Made by a program: the position numbers and the translations under genes. From UBA3700 sp964478025 (GTDB lineage Bacteria; Bacillota; Clostridia; Christensenellales; UBA3700): a stretch of 64,000 nucleotides of DNA. Each line of letters begins with the position of its first letter. The first letter of the stretch is position 1. This document shows positions 34,359 through 43,285 of the stretch, piece after piece. The notes under the pieces are model-generated. The model did no database searches, was not told the origin of the DNA, and saw nothing but the letters and a program-made list of their open reading frames with translations. Location of the stretch: contig CAYZGK010000006.1 of NCBI GenBank assembly GCA_964478025.1, positions 1 through 64,000 of the forward strand, written 5' to 3'.

Positions 34359-34805
34359 ATGAAAGAAAATGCATTTAGAATTACAATATGTGCTTTGTTA
34401 TGTATATCTATTATTACCATTGCTTGTCTAAGCATATATATTAGTGTGTTTCAAGCAAAAGAGATGACGAAATATGTTTCAATAGAGAATGTTTCTAATA
34501 TACATGTATCAACTAAAGTTCCAGAAACTAATCAAAAATTTGAATTTAATTTAACAAATGATGAGATGCAAAACCTTATTAAACTTATGCAATCCTCAAG
34601 GATAAAAAGAATGCTACGAAAAGAATATATTGATGCGGTGGGGTTTTCTTTGACATTTACATATTCAGATGGCTCGACGATTGATGTTTTGTATTTAAAT
34701 AATATAAAGATTGGAAATAACTGGTATCAAATATATGGCTATGTTTTTGAGTATGTTTATGAAACAGATAGTTATAAATTAGCATATGAATCCGCTAAAG
34801 TGTAA
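34359..34805 (+). CDS. Small membrane-anchored exported protein next to the peptidase
   Basis: Not recognised; 148 aa. One N-terminal transmembrane or signal-anchor helix (about 8-30), then an extracytoplasmic domain rich in beta strands (FSLTFTYSDGSTIDVLYLNN, GNNWYQIYGYVFEYVY). It starts two bases after the peptidase stop and ends in a strong terminator, so the two form one unit. An inhibitor or partner of the peptidase is conceivable, but I have no direct evidence. Confidence 0.6.
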   Translation: MKENAFRITICALLCISIITIACLSIYISVFQAKEMTKYVSIENVSNIHVSTKVPETNQKFEFNLTNDEMQNLIKLMQSSRIKRMLRKEYIDAVGFSLTFTYSDGSTIDVLYLNNIKIGNNWYQIYGYVFEYVYETDSYKLAYESAKV

Positions 34806-34845
34806 AAAATAGGATAGGTGTAGAAAAAAGCCTATCCTATTTTAA
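34805..34845 (+). terminator. Terminator of the peptidase unit
   Basis: Stem AAAATAGGATAGG / CCTATCCTATTTT, 12-base loop, overlapping the stop codon region. Confidence 0.9.
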
Positions 34846-34942
34846 TTAAGAAGAATCAACTTTCAACATTTTTCAATTTACTATCTAAAATCAAACAAAT
34901 GTTTTGAAATATATATAATATTTTGTTAAAATAACTTTAGTT

Positions 34943-36910
34943 ATGTTTAAACTACATTCGAATTACAAACCTTGCGGAGATCAAGAGCAAGCAATAGAGA
35001 AATTATCTCAAGGAATTGAAGATGGACTAAGGACCCAGGTTTTGTTAGGAGTAACAGGCTCTGGTAAGACTTTTACTATGGCAAATATAATAGAAAGAAC
35101 TCAAAGACCAACGTTAGTTCTTGCACATAATAAAACGCTTGCTGCACAACTTTGTAATGAATTTAGAGAATTTTTTCCGGAAAATAAAGTAGAGTATTTC
35201 GTATCATACTACGATTATTATCAACCGGAAGCTTATATACCATCTACAGATACTTATATAGAAAAAGATTTATCATTAAATGATGAGATAGATAGATTAA
35301 GAAATTCAGCAACATCAGCACTTTGTGAAGAAAGAGATGTAATAGTTGTAGCATCTGTTTCATGCATTTATGGTTTAGGAGCTCCAATAGATTATTTCTC
35401 AATGGCTTTATCTTTAAGAGAAGGAACGGAAATAGATAGAGATAAATTAATAGATAAATTAGTTGAACTTCAATATATAAGATCAGATATTGATTTTGAG
35501 AGAGCGACTTTTAGAGTTAGAGGGGATAGATTAGAAATATATCCTGTTCAATATGACAAAGTAGGAGTTAGAGTTGACTTTTTTGGTGATGAAATAGAAT
35601 CAATTAAAGAATTTGATATAGTAACAGGAAAGGCAACAAAAACTTTATCTCATATAAATATATTTCCAGCGACTCATTATGTAGTACAACCTGAAAAAAG
35701 AGAAGATGCACTTCAACAAATAAAAGAAGATATGGTTACTCAAGCTGAGCAATTTAGAAAAGAAGAAAAATATATTGAAGCTCAAAGAATTCAAGAGAGA
35801 GTATCTTATGATATAGAAATGATTAGAGAACTTGGTTATTGCTCTGGAATAGAAAATTACTCAAGATATTTTGATGGAAGAAAACCAGGGCAGGCGCCAT
35901 ATACTTTACTTGATTTCTTCCCAGATGATTTTATTGTTCTTGTTGATGAATCACATATGACACTTCCACAAATTCATGCTATGTATAGAGGAGACTTGGC
36001 AAGAAAAACTAGTCTTGTAAATTATGGATTTAGATTGCCAGCCGCTTATGATAACCGTCCCCTTACATATGAAGAGTTTGAAAGCAAGATACATCAAATG
36101 ATTTGTGTTTCAGCAACGCCAGGTGACTATGAATTAAAAGAAGCAGGACAAATTGCCGAGCAAGTAATAAGACCTACAGGACTTGTAGATCCAGTTGTTG
36201 AAATCCATAAGATAGATGGTCAAATTGATGATTTAATGTCCAATATAAATGAGCAACTTGAAAAGAAAGGTAGAGTACTTGTGACAACTCTTACTAAAAA
36301 GATGGCAGAAAGTTTAACTGATTATCTAAAAGAAAATCATTATAAAGTTAAATATATGCATTCAGATATTGATACATTAGAGAGAATAACTATTATAAAC
36401 GGACTTAGAAGCGGTGAGTTTGATGTCTTAGTTGGAATTAATCTTTTAAGAGAAGGATTAGACCTTCCAGAGGTAACACTTGTTGCAATTTTAGATGCAG
36501 ATAAAGAAGGATTTTTAAGAAGCGATAAAGCATTAATTCAAACAATAGGAAGAGCAGCAAGAAACGCTGAAGCAAAAGTTATTATGTATGCTGATGTTAT
36601 TACTGATTCAATGAAAAGAGCAATCGATGAAACAAATCGTCGTAGAGACATTCAAATGGCTTATAATAAGGAGCATAATATAATTCCGAAGACAATTATA
36701 AAACAAGTAAAAAATACGCTAGAAATCTCTAAAAAGGCCGTAGGTGAAAATGGCAAGTATACAAAGAAAGATTGTGAAAAGGAAATTTTAAGATTAAGAG
36801 ACTTAATGAAATTGGCTTCTAGTAATTTGGATTTTGAAATGGCTATTCATTATAGAGATGAAATTAGTAAACTTAAAGAGATAATGAAAGGAATGAATAA
36901 TGAAAGATAA
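34943..36910 (+). CDS. uvrB: Excinuclease ABC subunit B
   Basis: DNA helicase-like damage verification subunit of nucleotide excision repair, 655 aa. Walker A GVTGSGKTFTMANII near 38, the beta-hairpin segment YYDYYQPEAYIP, DESHMTLPQ (Walker B), motif V/VI QTIGRAARN, and a C-terminal UVR domain (CEKEILRLRDLMKLAS, binding UvrA/UvrC). Only a weak SD is visible. Overlaps uvrA by 11 bp. Confidence 0.98.
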   Translation: MFKLHSNYKPCGDQEQAIEKLSQGIEDGLRTQVLLGVTGSGKTFTMANIIERTQRPTLVLAHNKTLAAQLCNEFREFFPENKVEYFVSYYDYYQPEAYIPSTDTYIEKDLSLNDEIDRLRNSATSALCEERDVIVVASVSCIYGLGAPIDYFSMALSLREGTEIDRDKLIDKLVELQYIRSDIDFERATFRVRGDRLEIYPVQYDKVGVRVDFFGDEIESIKEFDIVTGKATKTLSHINIFPATHYVVQPEKREDALQQIKEDMVTQAEQFRKEEKYIEAQRIQERVSYDIEMIRELGYCSGIENYSRYFDGRKPGQAPYTLLDFFPDDFIVLVDESHMTLPQIHAMYRGDLARKTSLVNYGFRLPAAYDNRPLTYEEFESKIHQMICVSATPGDYELKEAGQIAEQVIRPTGLVDPVVEIHKIDGQIDDLMSNINEQLEKKGRVLVTTLTKKMAESLTDYLKENHYKVKYMHSDIDTLERITIINGLRSGEFDVLVGINLLREGLDLPEVTLVAILDADKEGFLRSDKALIQTIGRAARNAEAKVIMYADVITDSMKRAIDETNRRRDIQMAYNKEHNIIPKTIIKQVKNTLEISKKAVGENGKYTKKDCEKEILRLRDLMKLASSNLDFEMAIHYRDEISKLKEIMKGMNNER

Positions 36911-39710
36911 AATTGTAATAAAAGGTGCAAGAGTAAATAATTTAAAAAATATAAATGTAGAAATACCAAAAAACAAATTAGTTGTTTTAACAGGCCTTTC
37001 AGGCTCTGGTAAATCCTCACTTGCTTTTGATACGATTTTTGCGGAAGGACAAAGAAGATATATAGAAAGTTTATCTTCATACGCAAGACAATTTTTAGGC
37101 CAAATGGATAAGCCTGACGTTGATTCTATAGAAGGTTTGTCTCCAGCAATTTCAATTGACCAAAAAACAACATCTAAAAATCCAAGATCAACTGTTGGAA
37201 CAGTTACTGAAATTTATGATCATTTAAGATTGCTATATGCAAGAATAGGTGTTCCTCATTGCCCAAATTGTGGAAGAGAAATAAAACATCAAACAGTAGA
37301 TCAAATAGCAGATATTGTTTTAAATGCTCAAGAAAAATCCAAAGTTAGAATATTAGCACCAATTGCTAGAGGCAAAAAAGGTGAATTTAAAAAAGAATTA
37401 GATTCGTTTAAGAAAAGAGGATATGCAAGAGTAGAAATAGATGGTGCTGAGTATACCTTTGATGAAGAAATAAACTTAGATAAAAATATTAAACATAATA
37501 TATCAATAGTTGTAGATAGATTAATAATAAAGGAAGGTATTCAAAGAAGATTAACAGATTCTTTAGAGAGTGCCATTAACTTAAGTGATGGACTAGTTGA
37601 AATAGATATAAATGGAGAAAGAAAACTTTTAAGTACAAAGTATGCTTGTCCAGATTGTGGTATATCTATTGAAGAATTAGAGCCAAGAACTTTTTCTTTT
37701 AACTCTCCATTTGGAGCATGTCCTAGCTGCTCTGGGCTTGGCTTTACATACCAAGTTGATCCAAATAAATTTATTAAGTGGGATAAAACAATAAATGAGG
37801 GTGGTTTAGATATAACTGGATTTATGCTAGACTTTGTTGCGATACCTTCAGCTTTTTATAAAGAACTATCTAAAAAGTATAAGTTTTCTTTAGATGTTCC
37901 TGTTAAGAACTTAGATAAGAAAATATTAAATATGCTTTTATATGGAACTGGAGATACATTAGATATTGAATATAAATCAGCAAAATTTAGTGGTCATATT
38001 TCTAAAACTTTTGAAGGAGTAATACCAACAATTAATAAAAGATATCGTGATACATCTTCAGAATATATAAAAAACTCACTTGAAAAATTTATGACTTTAA
38101 TTCCATGTGAAGAATGTCATGGAGCAAGATTAAAAAAAGAAGCACTAGCAGTTACTGTTAATAATTTAAATATAAATCAAATGTGTGCAATGTCAGTTGT
38201 TAAGCTTATTGATTTATTTGAAAATCTAGAGTTAAAAGGAGCGGATGCAATAATTGCGGCACAAGTTAAAAAAGAAATACTATCAAGATTAAATTTCTTA
38301 AAGAGTGTTGGTCTTGGATATTTAACTTTAGATAGAGCATCTGCAACACTATCTGGTGGTGAGAGCCAAAGAATAAGACTTGCAACTCAAATAGGTTCTG
38401 GCTTAACTGGGGTTTTATACATCCTTGATGAACCATCAATAGGACTTCATCAATCAGATAATGAAAAGCTTTTAAACTCATTAGAAAATCTAAGAGATAT
38501 AGGTAATACTTTAATTGTTGTAGAACATGATGAAGATACAATGAGAAGAGCAGACTATATAGTAGACATAGGTCCTGGTGCTGGTGTTAATGGTGGAAAC
38601 GTAGTTGCTGTTGGAACGGCTGAAGATTTGATGAAAAACAAAAATTCTATAACTGGTAAATATTTATCTGGAGAACTTTCAATACCTATTCCAACTCAAA
38701 GAAGACCAGGGAATGGAAAGTATTTAAAGATAAAAGGTGCTTATAGAAATAACTTAAAAAATATAGATGTTGATATACCACTTGGTAAGTTTATTGCAGT
38801 AACGGGTGTATCAGGTTCTGGTAAATCAAGTTTAGTAAATGAAGTTTTATTACCAACACTTCAAAATGAGTTAAATAAAACTGGTTATGGATTGTTTTAT
38901 TGTAAAGGCTTTGAAGGTGCTAAAAATGTAGATAAAGTTATAGACATTGATCAACAGCCAATAGGAAGAACTCCAAGGTCAAATGCGGCTACATATACAG
39001 GTGTATTTACAGCTATAAGAGAATTGTTTGCACAAACTCCAGACTCAAAGTCACGTGGATATGGTCCTGGAAGATTTTCATTTAATGTAAGTGGTGGTAG
39101 ATGTGAAAATTGTTCTGGTGATGGAATTATAAAGATTGAAATGAACTTTTTAAGTGATGTATATGTTCCATGTGAAGTATGTGGTGGTCATAGATACAAT
39201 AGAGAAACTCTTGAAGTTAGATATAAAGGAAAAACGATAGCTGATGTTCTTGAGATGACAATAGATGAGGCTTGTGAACTATTTAGCAATCAACCTAAAA
39301 TTTATGGGCAATTAAAAACACTAGTTGATGTTGGACTTGGATATTTAAAAGTAGGGCAATCTGCAACTACAATGTCAGGTGGAGAGGCACAACGTGTAAA
39401 ACTTGCTACAGAGCTTTCTAGAAAAAATACAGGCAAAACATTATATATTTTAGATGAGCCAACAACTGGATTGCATTCTGCAGATGTAGCAAAACTTATA
39501 GATATTCTACAAAGATTTGTAAGTGCTGGAAATACAGTTTTAGTAATAGAGCATAATTTAGATGTTATAAAGGTTGCGGACCATATAATAGATTTAGGAC
39601 CAGAAGGCGGAGATATGGGCGGTGAAATAATTGCTCAAGGAACGCCTGAAGAAGTTGCAAATAATGCAAATTCAAAAACTGGTTTCTTCTTAAAAAAGAT
39701 TTTAAAGTAA
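36900..39710 (+). CDS. uvrA: Excinuclease ABC subunit A
   Basis: Damage-recognition ATPase of excision repair, 936 aa. Two ABC units: Walker A GLSGSGKSSLAFDTI near 32 and GVSGSGKSSLVNEVL near 638, with signature LSGGESQRI and MSGGEAQRV. Zinc-binding clusters are CPNC, CPDC...CPSC and CENC...CEVC. AAAGGA lies inside the uvrB end, so translation is coupled. Equivalent to the standard uvrBA operon of Bacillota; uvrC is not in the window. Confidence 0.98.
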   Translation: MKDKIVIKGARVNNLKNINVEIPKNKLVVLTGLSGSGKSSLAFDTIFAEGQRRYIESLSSYARQFLGQMDKPDVDSIEGLSPAISIDQKTTSKNPRSTVGTVTEIYDHLRLLYARIGVPHCPNCGREIKHQTVDQIADIVLNAQEKSKVRILAPIARGKKGEFKKELDSFKKRGYARVEIDGAEYTFDEEINLDKNIKHNISIVVDRLIIKEGIQRRLTDSLESAINLSDGLVEIDINGERKLLSTKYACPDCGISIEELEPRTFSFNSPFGACPSCSGLGFTYQVDPNKFIKWDKTINEGGLDITGFMLDFVAIPSAFYKELSKKYKFSLDVPVKNLDKKILNMLLYGTGDTLDIEYKSAKFSGHISKTFEGVIPTINKRYRDTSSEYIKNSLEKFMTLIPCEECHGARLKKEALAVTVNNLNINQMCAMSVVKLIDLFENLELKGADAIIAAQVKKEILSRLNFLKSVGLGYLTLDRASATLSGGESQRIRLATQIGSGLTGVLYILDEPSIGLHQSDNEKLLNSLENLRDIGNTLIVVEHDEDTMRRADYIVDIGPGAGVNGGNVVAVGTAEDLMKNKNSITGKYLSGELSIPIPTQRRPGNGKYLKIKGAYRNNLKNIDVDIPLGKFIAVTGVSGSGKSSLVNEVLLPTLQNELNKTGYGLFYCKGFEGAKNVDKVIDIDQQPIGRTPRSNAATYTGVFTAIRELFAQTPDSKSRGYGPGRFSFNVSGGRCENCSGDGIIKIEMNFLSDVYVPCEVCGGHRYNRETLEVRYKGKTIADVLEMTIDEACELFSNQPKIYGQLKTLVDVGLGYLKVGQSATTMSGGEAQRVKLATELSRKNTGKTLYILDEPTTGLHSADVAKLIDILQRFVSAGNTVLVIEHNLDVIKVADHIIDLGPEGGDMGGEIIAQGTPEEVANNANSKTGFFLKKILK

Positions 39711-39712
39711 TT

Positions 39713-40480
39713 TTATAAGTCTAAAAATGGAGCTATTTCTTGAAGTGGAATTAATACAAAATCTCTATTTTTGTAATCTTTATGAGGAATAATTAAATCT
39801 TTTGTATTAAGTTTAATATCATCATAGAAAATTATATCAATATCAAGTGTTCTATTTCCCCAATGGATTTCTCTTGTTCTTCCAAGTGAGGCTTCAATTT
39901 CATGTATTTTATTAAGAAGTTGAAATGGAGATAAAACTGTTTTTATTTCACAAGCCATATTTACAAACTCTTTATCTGCAACACCACCATATGGTTGTGT
40001 TTTATAGAATGAAGATTTGTTTGTTAATTTAATTTCATCGTTATCTAAAAGTTCTAGGGCTTTATTTAGTGTTTCTTCTTTATTTCCAAGATTACTGCCT
40101 AAAGACAAATACACAGTATGCCAAGATAGGGAAACATTAACGCCTACTGAATCAAAAGTTAGACCATATGGCGCTTCAGGCTTTTTTAAATTTAAATCAA
40201 CTTTATATATTTGTGGGTATTTATTTAAAATAAGTAGCGCAGTTTTATAAGCTAATGTTTCTATTAAATTAAATGTATTGTTTTTGCAAAAATTAGATAT
40301 GTCTTGCATTATATCGCAATAAGAAATAGATTTATTTAAATCATCAGTATTTGCAGCAGATAAAAAATCTAAATAAAATTTTCCAGAGAATACAAAAGGT
40401 TGAGGTTCACTTTTTTCAAATTCTAAAACCCCATGACATGCTTTTATTACAAGGTTATTAATTTCTATTGAGCTTTGCAT
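39713..40480 (-). CDS. folBK: Fused dihydroneopterin aldolase and HPPK (FolB-FolK)
   Basis: Bifunctional folate enzyme of 255 aa. Residues 1-115: dihydroneopterin aldolase with KACHGVLEFEKSEPQPF and ETLAYKTALLIL. Residues 120-255: 6-hydroxymethyl-dihydropterin pyrophosphokinase with YLSLGSNLGNKEETL, NRTLDIDIIFYDD and IPHKDYKNRDFVLIPL. Last gene of the folC-folE-folP-folBK operon; overlaps folP by 23 bp. Confidence 0.95.
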   Translation of the reverse strand: MQSSIEINNLVIKACHGVLEFEKSEPQPFVFSGKFYLDFLSAANTDDLNKSISYCDIMQDISNFCKNNTFNLIETLAYKTALLILNKYPQIYKVDLNLKKPEAPYGLTFDSVGVNVSLSWHTVYLSLGSNLGNKEETLNKALELLDNDEIKLTNKSSFYKTQPYGGVADKEFVNMACEIKTVLSPFQLLNKIHEIEASLGRTREIHWGNRTLDIDIIFYDDIKLNTKDLIIPHKDYKNRDFVLIPLQEIAPFLDL

Positions 40481-41249
40481 ATTCTTCCTCTATAACTTTT
40501 GCGTTTTCTTTTACATCATGAACTCTAACAAATAATATGCCTTTTTGACAAGCTATTCTTGTAGATTCTAGAGTGCCATTTAGTCTATCCTTTACTTCGC
40601 CACCAAACATTCTTTTTCTTGACGTTCCTAAAAGAAGGGGATAACCAAGTGTATTTAGTTTATCATAGTTTCTTAAAAGTTCCCAGTTTTGATTAATATC
40701 TTTTCCAAAACCTATTCCACCATCAAGACAAACTTTATCATCTTGAATGCCAGCCTTTTTTGCAAGAATTAAACTCTCTTTTAAAAATGACTTTATATCT
40801 TCAAACAAATCTTTATAATCAGTTGTATTTTGGTTATGCATTATACAAGTTGATGCATTATATTTTGCAATAACACTTGCCATTGATTTATCCCCATATT
40901 GAAGACCCCAAATATCATTAATTAAGTCTGCGCCATTATCTAATGCAACATTTGCAACTTGTGGATAATATGTGTCTACAGAGATAGGGATGTTAAAGTG
41001 TGTTTTAATTAATTTTAAAGGTTCAATAAGTCTAGATATTTCTTCTTCATATGAAATAGTGATGTGTCCAGGTCTTGTTGATTGGGCACCTAAATCTATG
41101 ATTTCAGCACCATCATTTATCATCGTTTCAACTTTATTTAAAACATTGCTTATATCACATCTAGAGTTTTCATTAAAAGAATCTGGCGTAAGATTTACTA
41201 TTGCCATTATGTGAGTTCCAGAAATGAATGTTTTATTTCCTATAATCAT
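40458..41249 (-). CDS. folP: Dihydropteroate synthase
   Basis: Condenses hydroxymethyl-dihydropterin pyrophosphate with p-aminobenzoate; the sulfonamide target. 263 aa. Motifs: IVNLTPDSFNE near 17, DLGAQSTRPGH near 57, and the catalytic DGGIGFGKD and GTSRKRMFG segments. Overlaps folE by 4 bp upstream and folBK by 23 bp downstream. Confidence 0.96.
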   Translation of the reverse strand: MIIGNKTFISGTHIMAIVNLTPDSFNENSRCDISNVLNKVETMINDGAEIIDLGAQSTRPGHITISYEEEISRLIEPLKLIKTHFNIPISVDTYYPQVANVALDNGADLINDIWGLQYGDKSMASVIAKYNASTCIMHNQNTTDYKDLFEDIKSFLKESLILAKKAGIQDDKVCLDGGIGFGKDINQNWELLRNYDKLNTLGYPLLLGTSRKRMFGGEVKDRLNGTLESTRIACQKGILFVRVHDVKENAKVIEEEYAKLNRN

Positions 41250-41794
41250 TTTAATAAAATTGAAATAATATGATTCTTTTGTGTTTCGTTAATATCTCCA
41301 AGAACAGAGTAGGTTATAGTTTTTGAGCCCATTTTTCTAACACCTCTACATGTCATACAAGTATGTTCTGCCTCGCAAACTACAATTGCTGCCTTTGGCT
41401 TTAGATAATCCATTAAAGCTTGGCAAATATTATTTGTTAGTTGTTCTTGTAGTTGTAATCTTTTAGCATAAACTTCTACGCATCTTGCAAGTTTAGATAA
41501 ACCTACAACTTTGCCATTTGGTATATAAGCTATATGAATTTTTCCGAAAAAAGGCATTAAATGATGTTCACACATTGAAGAAAATTGAATATCTTTCTCA
41601 ATAACTATATCGCTAGTTTTAACATCAAAAGTTTTGCTTAAATGAATAGCAGCATCATCATTATAGCCGCTTAAGATTTCCTCATACATTCTTGCAACTC
41701 TATTTGGAGTATCTTTAAGACCTGGTCTATCTTTATCTTCGCCTATTGCATCTAATAAATCTTTTATTGCTTGTTCTATCTTATTCTTGTCCAT
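41246..41794 (-). CDS. folE: GTP cyclohydrolase I
   Basis: First step from GTP to dihydroneopterin triphosphate. 182 aa, usual length. Zinc and active-site motifs CEHHLMPFFGK (Cys and His ligands), GLSKLAR, and CEAEHTCMTCRGV. Overlaps folC by 14 bp and folP by 4 bp. Confidence 0.97.
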   Translation of the reverse strand: MDKNKIEQAIKDLLDAIGEDKDRPGLKDTPNRVARMYEEILSGYNDDAAIHLSKTFDVKTSDIVIEKDIQFSSMCEHHLMPFFGKIHIAYIPNGKVVGLSKLARCVEVYAKRLQLQEQLTNNICQALMDYLKPKAAIVVCEAEHTCMTCRGVRKMGSKTITYSVLGDINETQKNHIISILLK

Positions 41795-43046
41795 TTAATC
41801 CTCTTATACATTCTTTGGCTTCATTTAAAATGCTTAGAGATCCAAATACTATAATGACATTACAGTCAGAATTATAGGCATTTATTATTGCTTTAGAAAT
41901 ACTTTCATTAGTTATAACATTATTAGAATAATTTTGACAAATCTTTTCAAGTGATGGAAGGTCTAAAGCTCTAGATGTTGGAGCACAAGCTACATACATA
42001 TCGGATAAAAGATCTTTCATGTTTTCAAGTATTCCTACAACATCCTTGTCTTTAAATACGCCAAACACAAATGCCTTTTTAGTATCGTTAAAATGAAGCT
42101 TTATTGCATCGTGAAGAGTTTTAGCACCACTTGGATTATGAGCACCATCTAGTATGAATAATTTATTCTTTACTTCGATTTTTTCGCATCTACCTGGCCA
42201 GCGTGTTAAAAATAATCCTTTATATAGGTTTTCTTGTGAAATTTTATATCCAAGCTTATTTAAAACTTTTACAGCTGCAATAGCAAGGGAAGCATTTATT
42301 AATTGGTGTTTTCCAAGCATTTGAATCTTATATGTATTAAAGCCATATTTAAATGTTAATCCTGAGCTATTAGCTATAAGTAGAGTAGGCTCTTTAGCAA
42401 CAACTAGTATTTTAGCTTGTTTAAAGACTTTCATTACCTCATCTTCTTGTTTATAAGTAACTAGAATATCTTTAACAATGCCAAATTTTTCTCTAGCTAT
42501 TTCTTCTTTGGTATTGCCTAAGTATTCTGTATGATCTAAATCTATTGTTGTGATAATAGAAAGCAATTTATTATCTATTGCGTTTGTGGCATCTAATCTT
42601 CCGCCCATTCCGACTTCAAGTATTACAATATCGCAATTTAAATCTCTAAACATTAAGCATGCTGCTGCAAACTCTAATTCAAAGGCAGTTGGAAGTGAAA
42701 TTGAGTGTTCTTGCTCTAGTTTATCTCTCTCTTCCTTAACGATATTTATATATTTTGTGATAGTATCGTTATCTACTTCTTTTCCATTTATAGAAAATCT
42801 TTCGTTATAAGAAAAAACTGATGGGGAATTAAATGTCCCTACCTTGTAGCCAGAGACTGAAAGAATCTTTGTAAGATAAGCACAAACAGAGCCTTTACCA
42901 TTAGTTCCTGCTACTTGAATTATTTTTAAACTATTTTGTGGATTATCAAGTCTATTTAGAAAAGCTTTGATAGTATCTAAACCAAAAACACTACCAAATT
43001 TAGATAATCCTTCCATATAATTAACACATTCTACATAATTTAACAT
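41781..43046 (-). CDS. folC: Folylpolyglutamate/dihydrofolate synthase
   Basis: Mur-ligase-family enzyme adding glutamate to folates, 421 aa. P-loop AGTNGKGSVCAYL near 47, DLDHTEYLGNT with metal-binding His, GRCEKI, and DGAHNPSGA in the C-terminal domain. First gene of the minus-strand folate operon; SD AAGGAGTGG ahead of the ATG. Dihydrofolate reductase is not in the window. Confidence 0.94.
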   Translation of the reverse strand: MLNYVECVNYMEGLSKFGSVFGLDTIKAFLNRLDNPQNSLKIIQVAGTNGKGSVCAYLTKILSVSGYKVGTFNSPSVFSYNERFSINGKEVDNDTITKYINIVKEERDKLEQEHSISLPTAFELEFAAACLMFRDLNCDIVILEVGMGGRLDATNAIDNKLLSIITTIDLDHTEYLGNTKEEIAREKFGIVKDILVTYKQEDEVMKVFKQAKILVVAKEPTLLIANSSGLTFKYGFNTYKIQMLGKHQLINASLAIAAVKVLNKLGYKISQENLYKGLFLTRWPGRCEKIEVKNKLFILDGAHNPSGAKTLHDAIKLHFNDTKKAFVFGVFKDKDVVGILENMKDLLSDMYVACAPTSRALDLPSLEKICQNYSNNVITNESISKAIINAYNSDCNVIIVFGSLSILNEAKECIRGLNGQE

Positions 43047-43163
43047 AATACCACTCCTTAAAGTGCGTATCTATTCTATCATATTTTAAAAGGTTTGTTT
43101 ACATAATCTTTACAATTAAAAATCAAATTATACCAATATTAGAAAAATATATATAAATTATAG

Positions 43164-43192
43164 TTGACATATGATTTTTCAATAGATAATAT
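43164..43192 (+). promoter_or_regulatory. Promoter of adhE
   Basis: TTGACA (43164-43169), a 17-base spacer and TAATAT (43187-43192). About 90 bases of AT-rich leader follow before the ATG at 43286. Confidence 0.6.
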
Positions 43193-43285
43193 ATATATCG
43201 ATATAAAAAATATTGATTATTCAAACATTCGTTTATATCCACTAAAATTTGAACAAAAATTTTTATATATAAAGGAGACGTAAAA

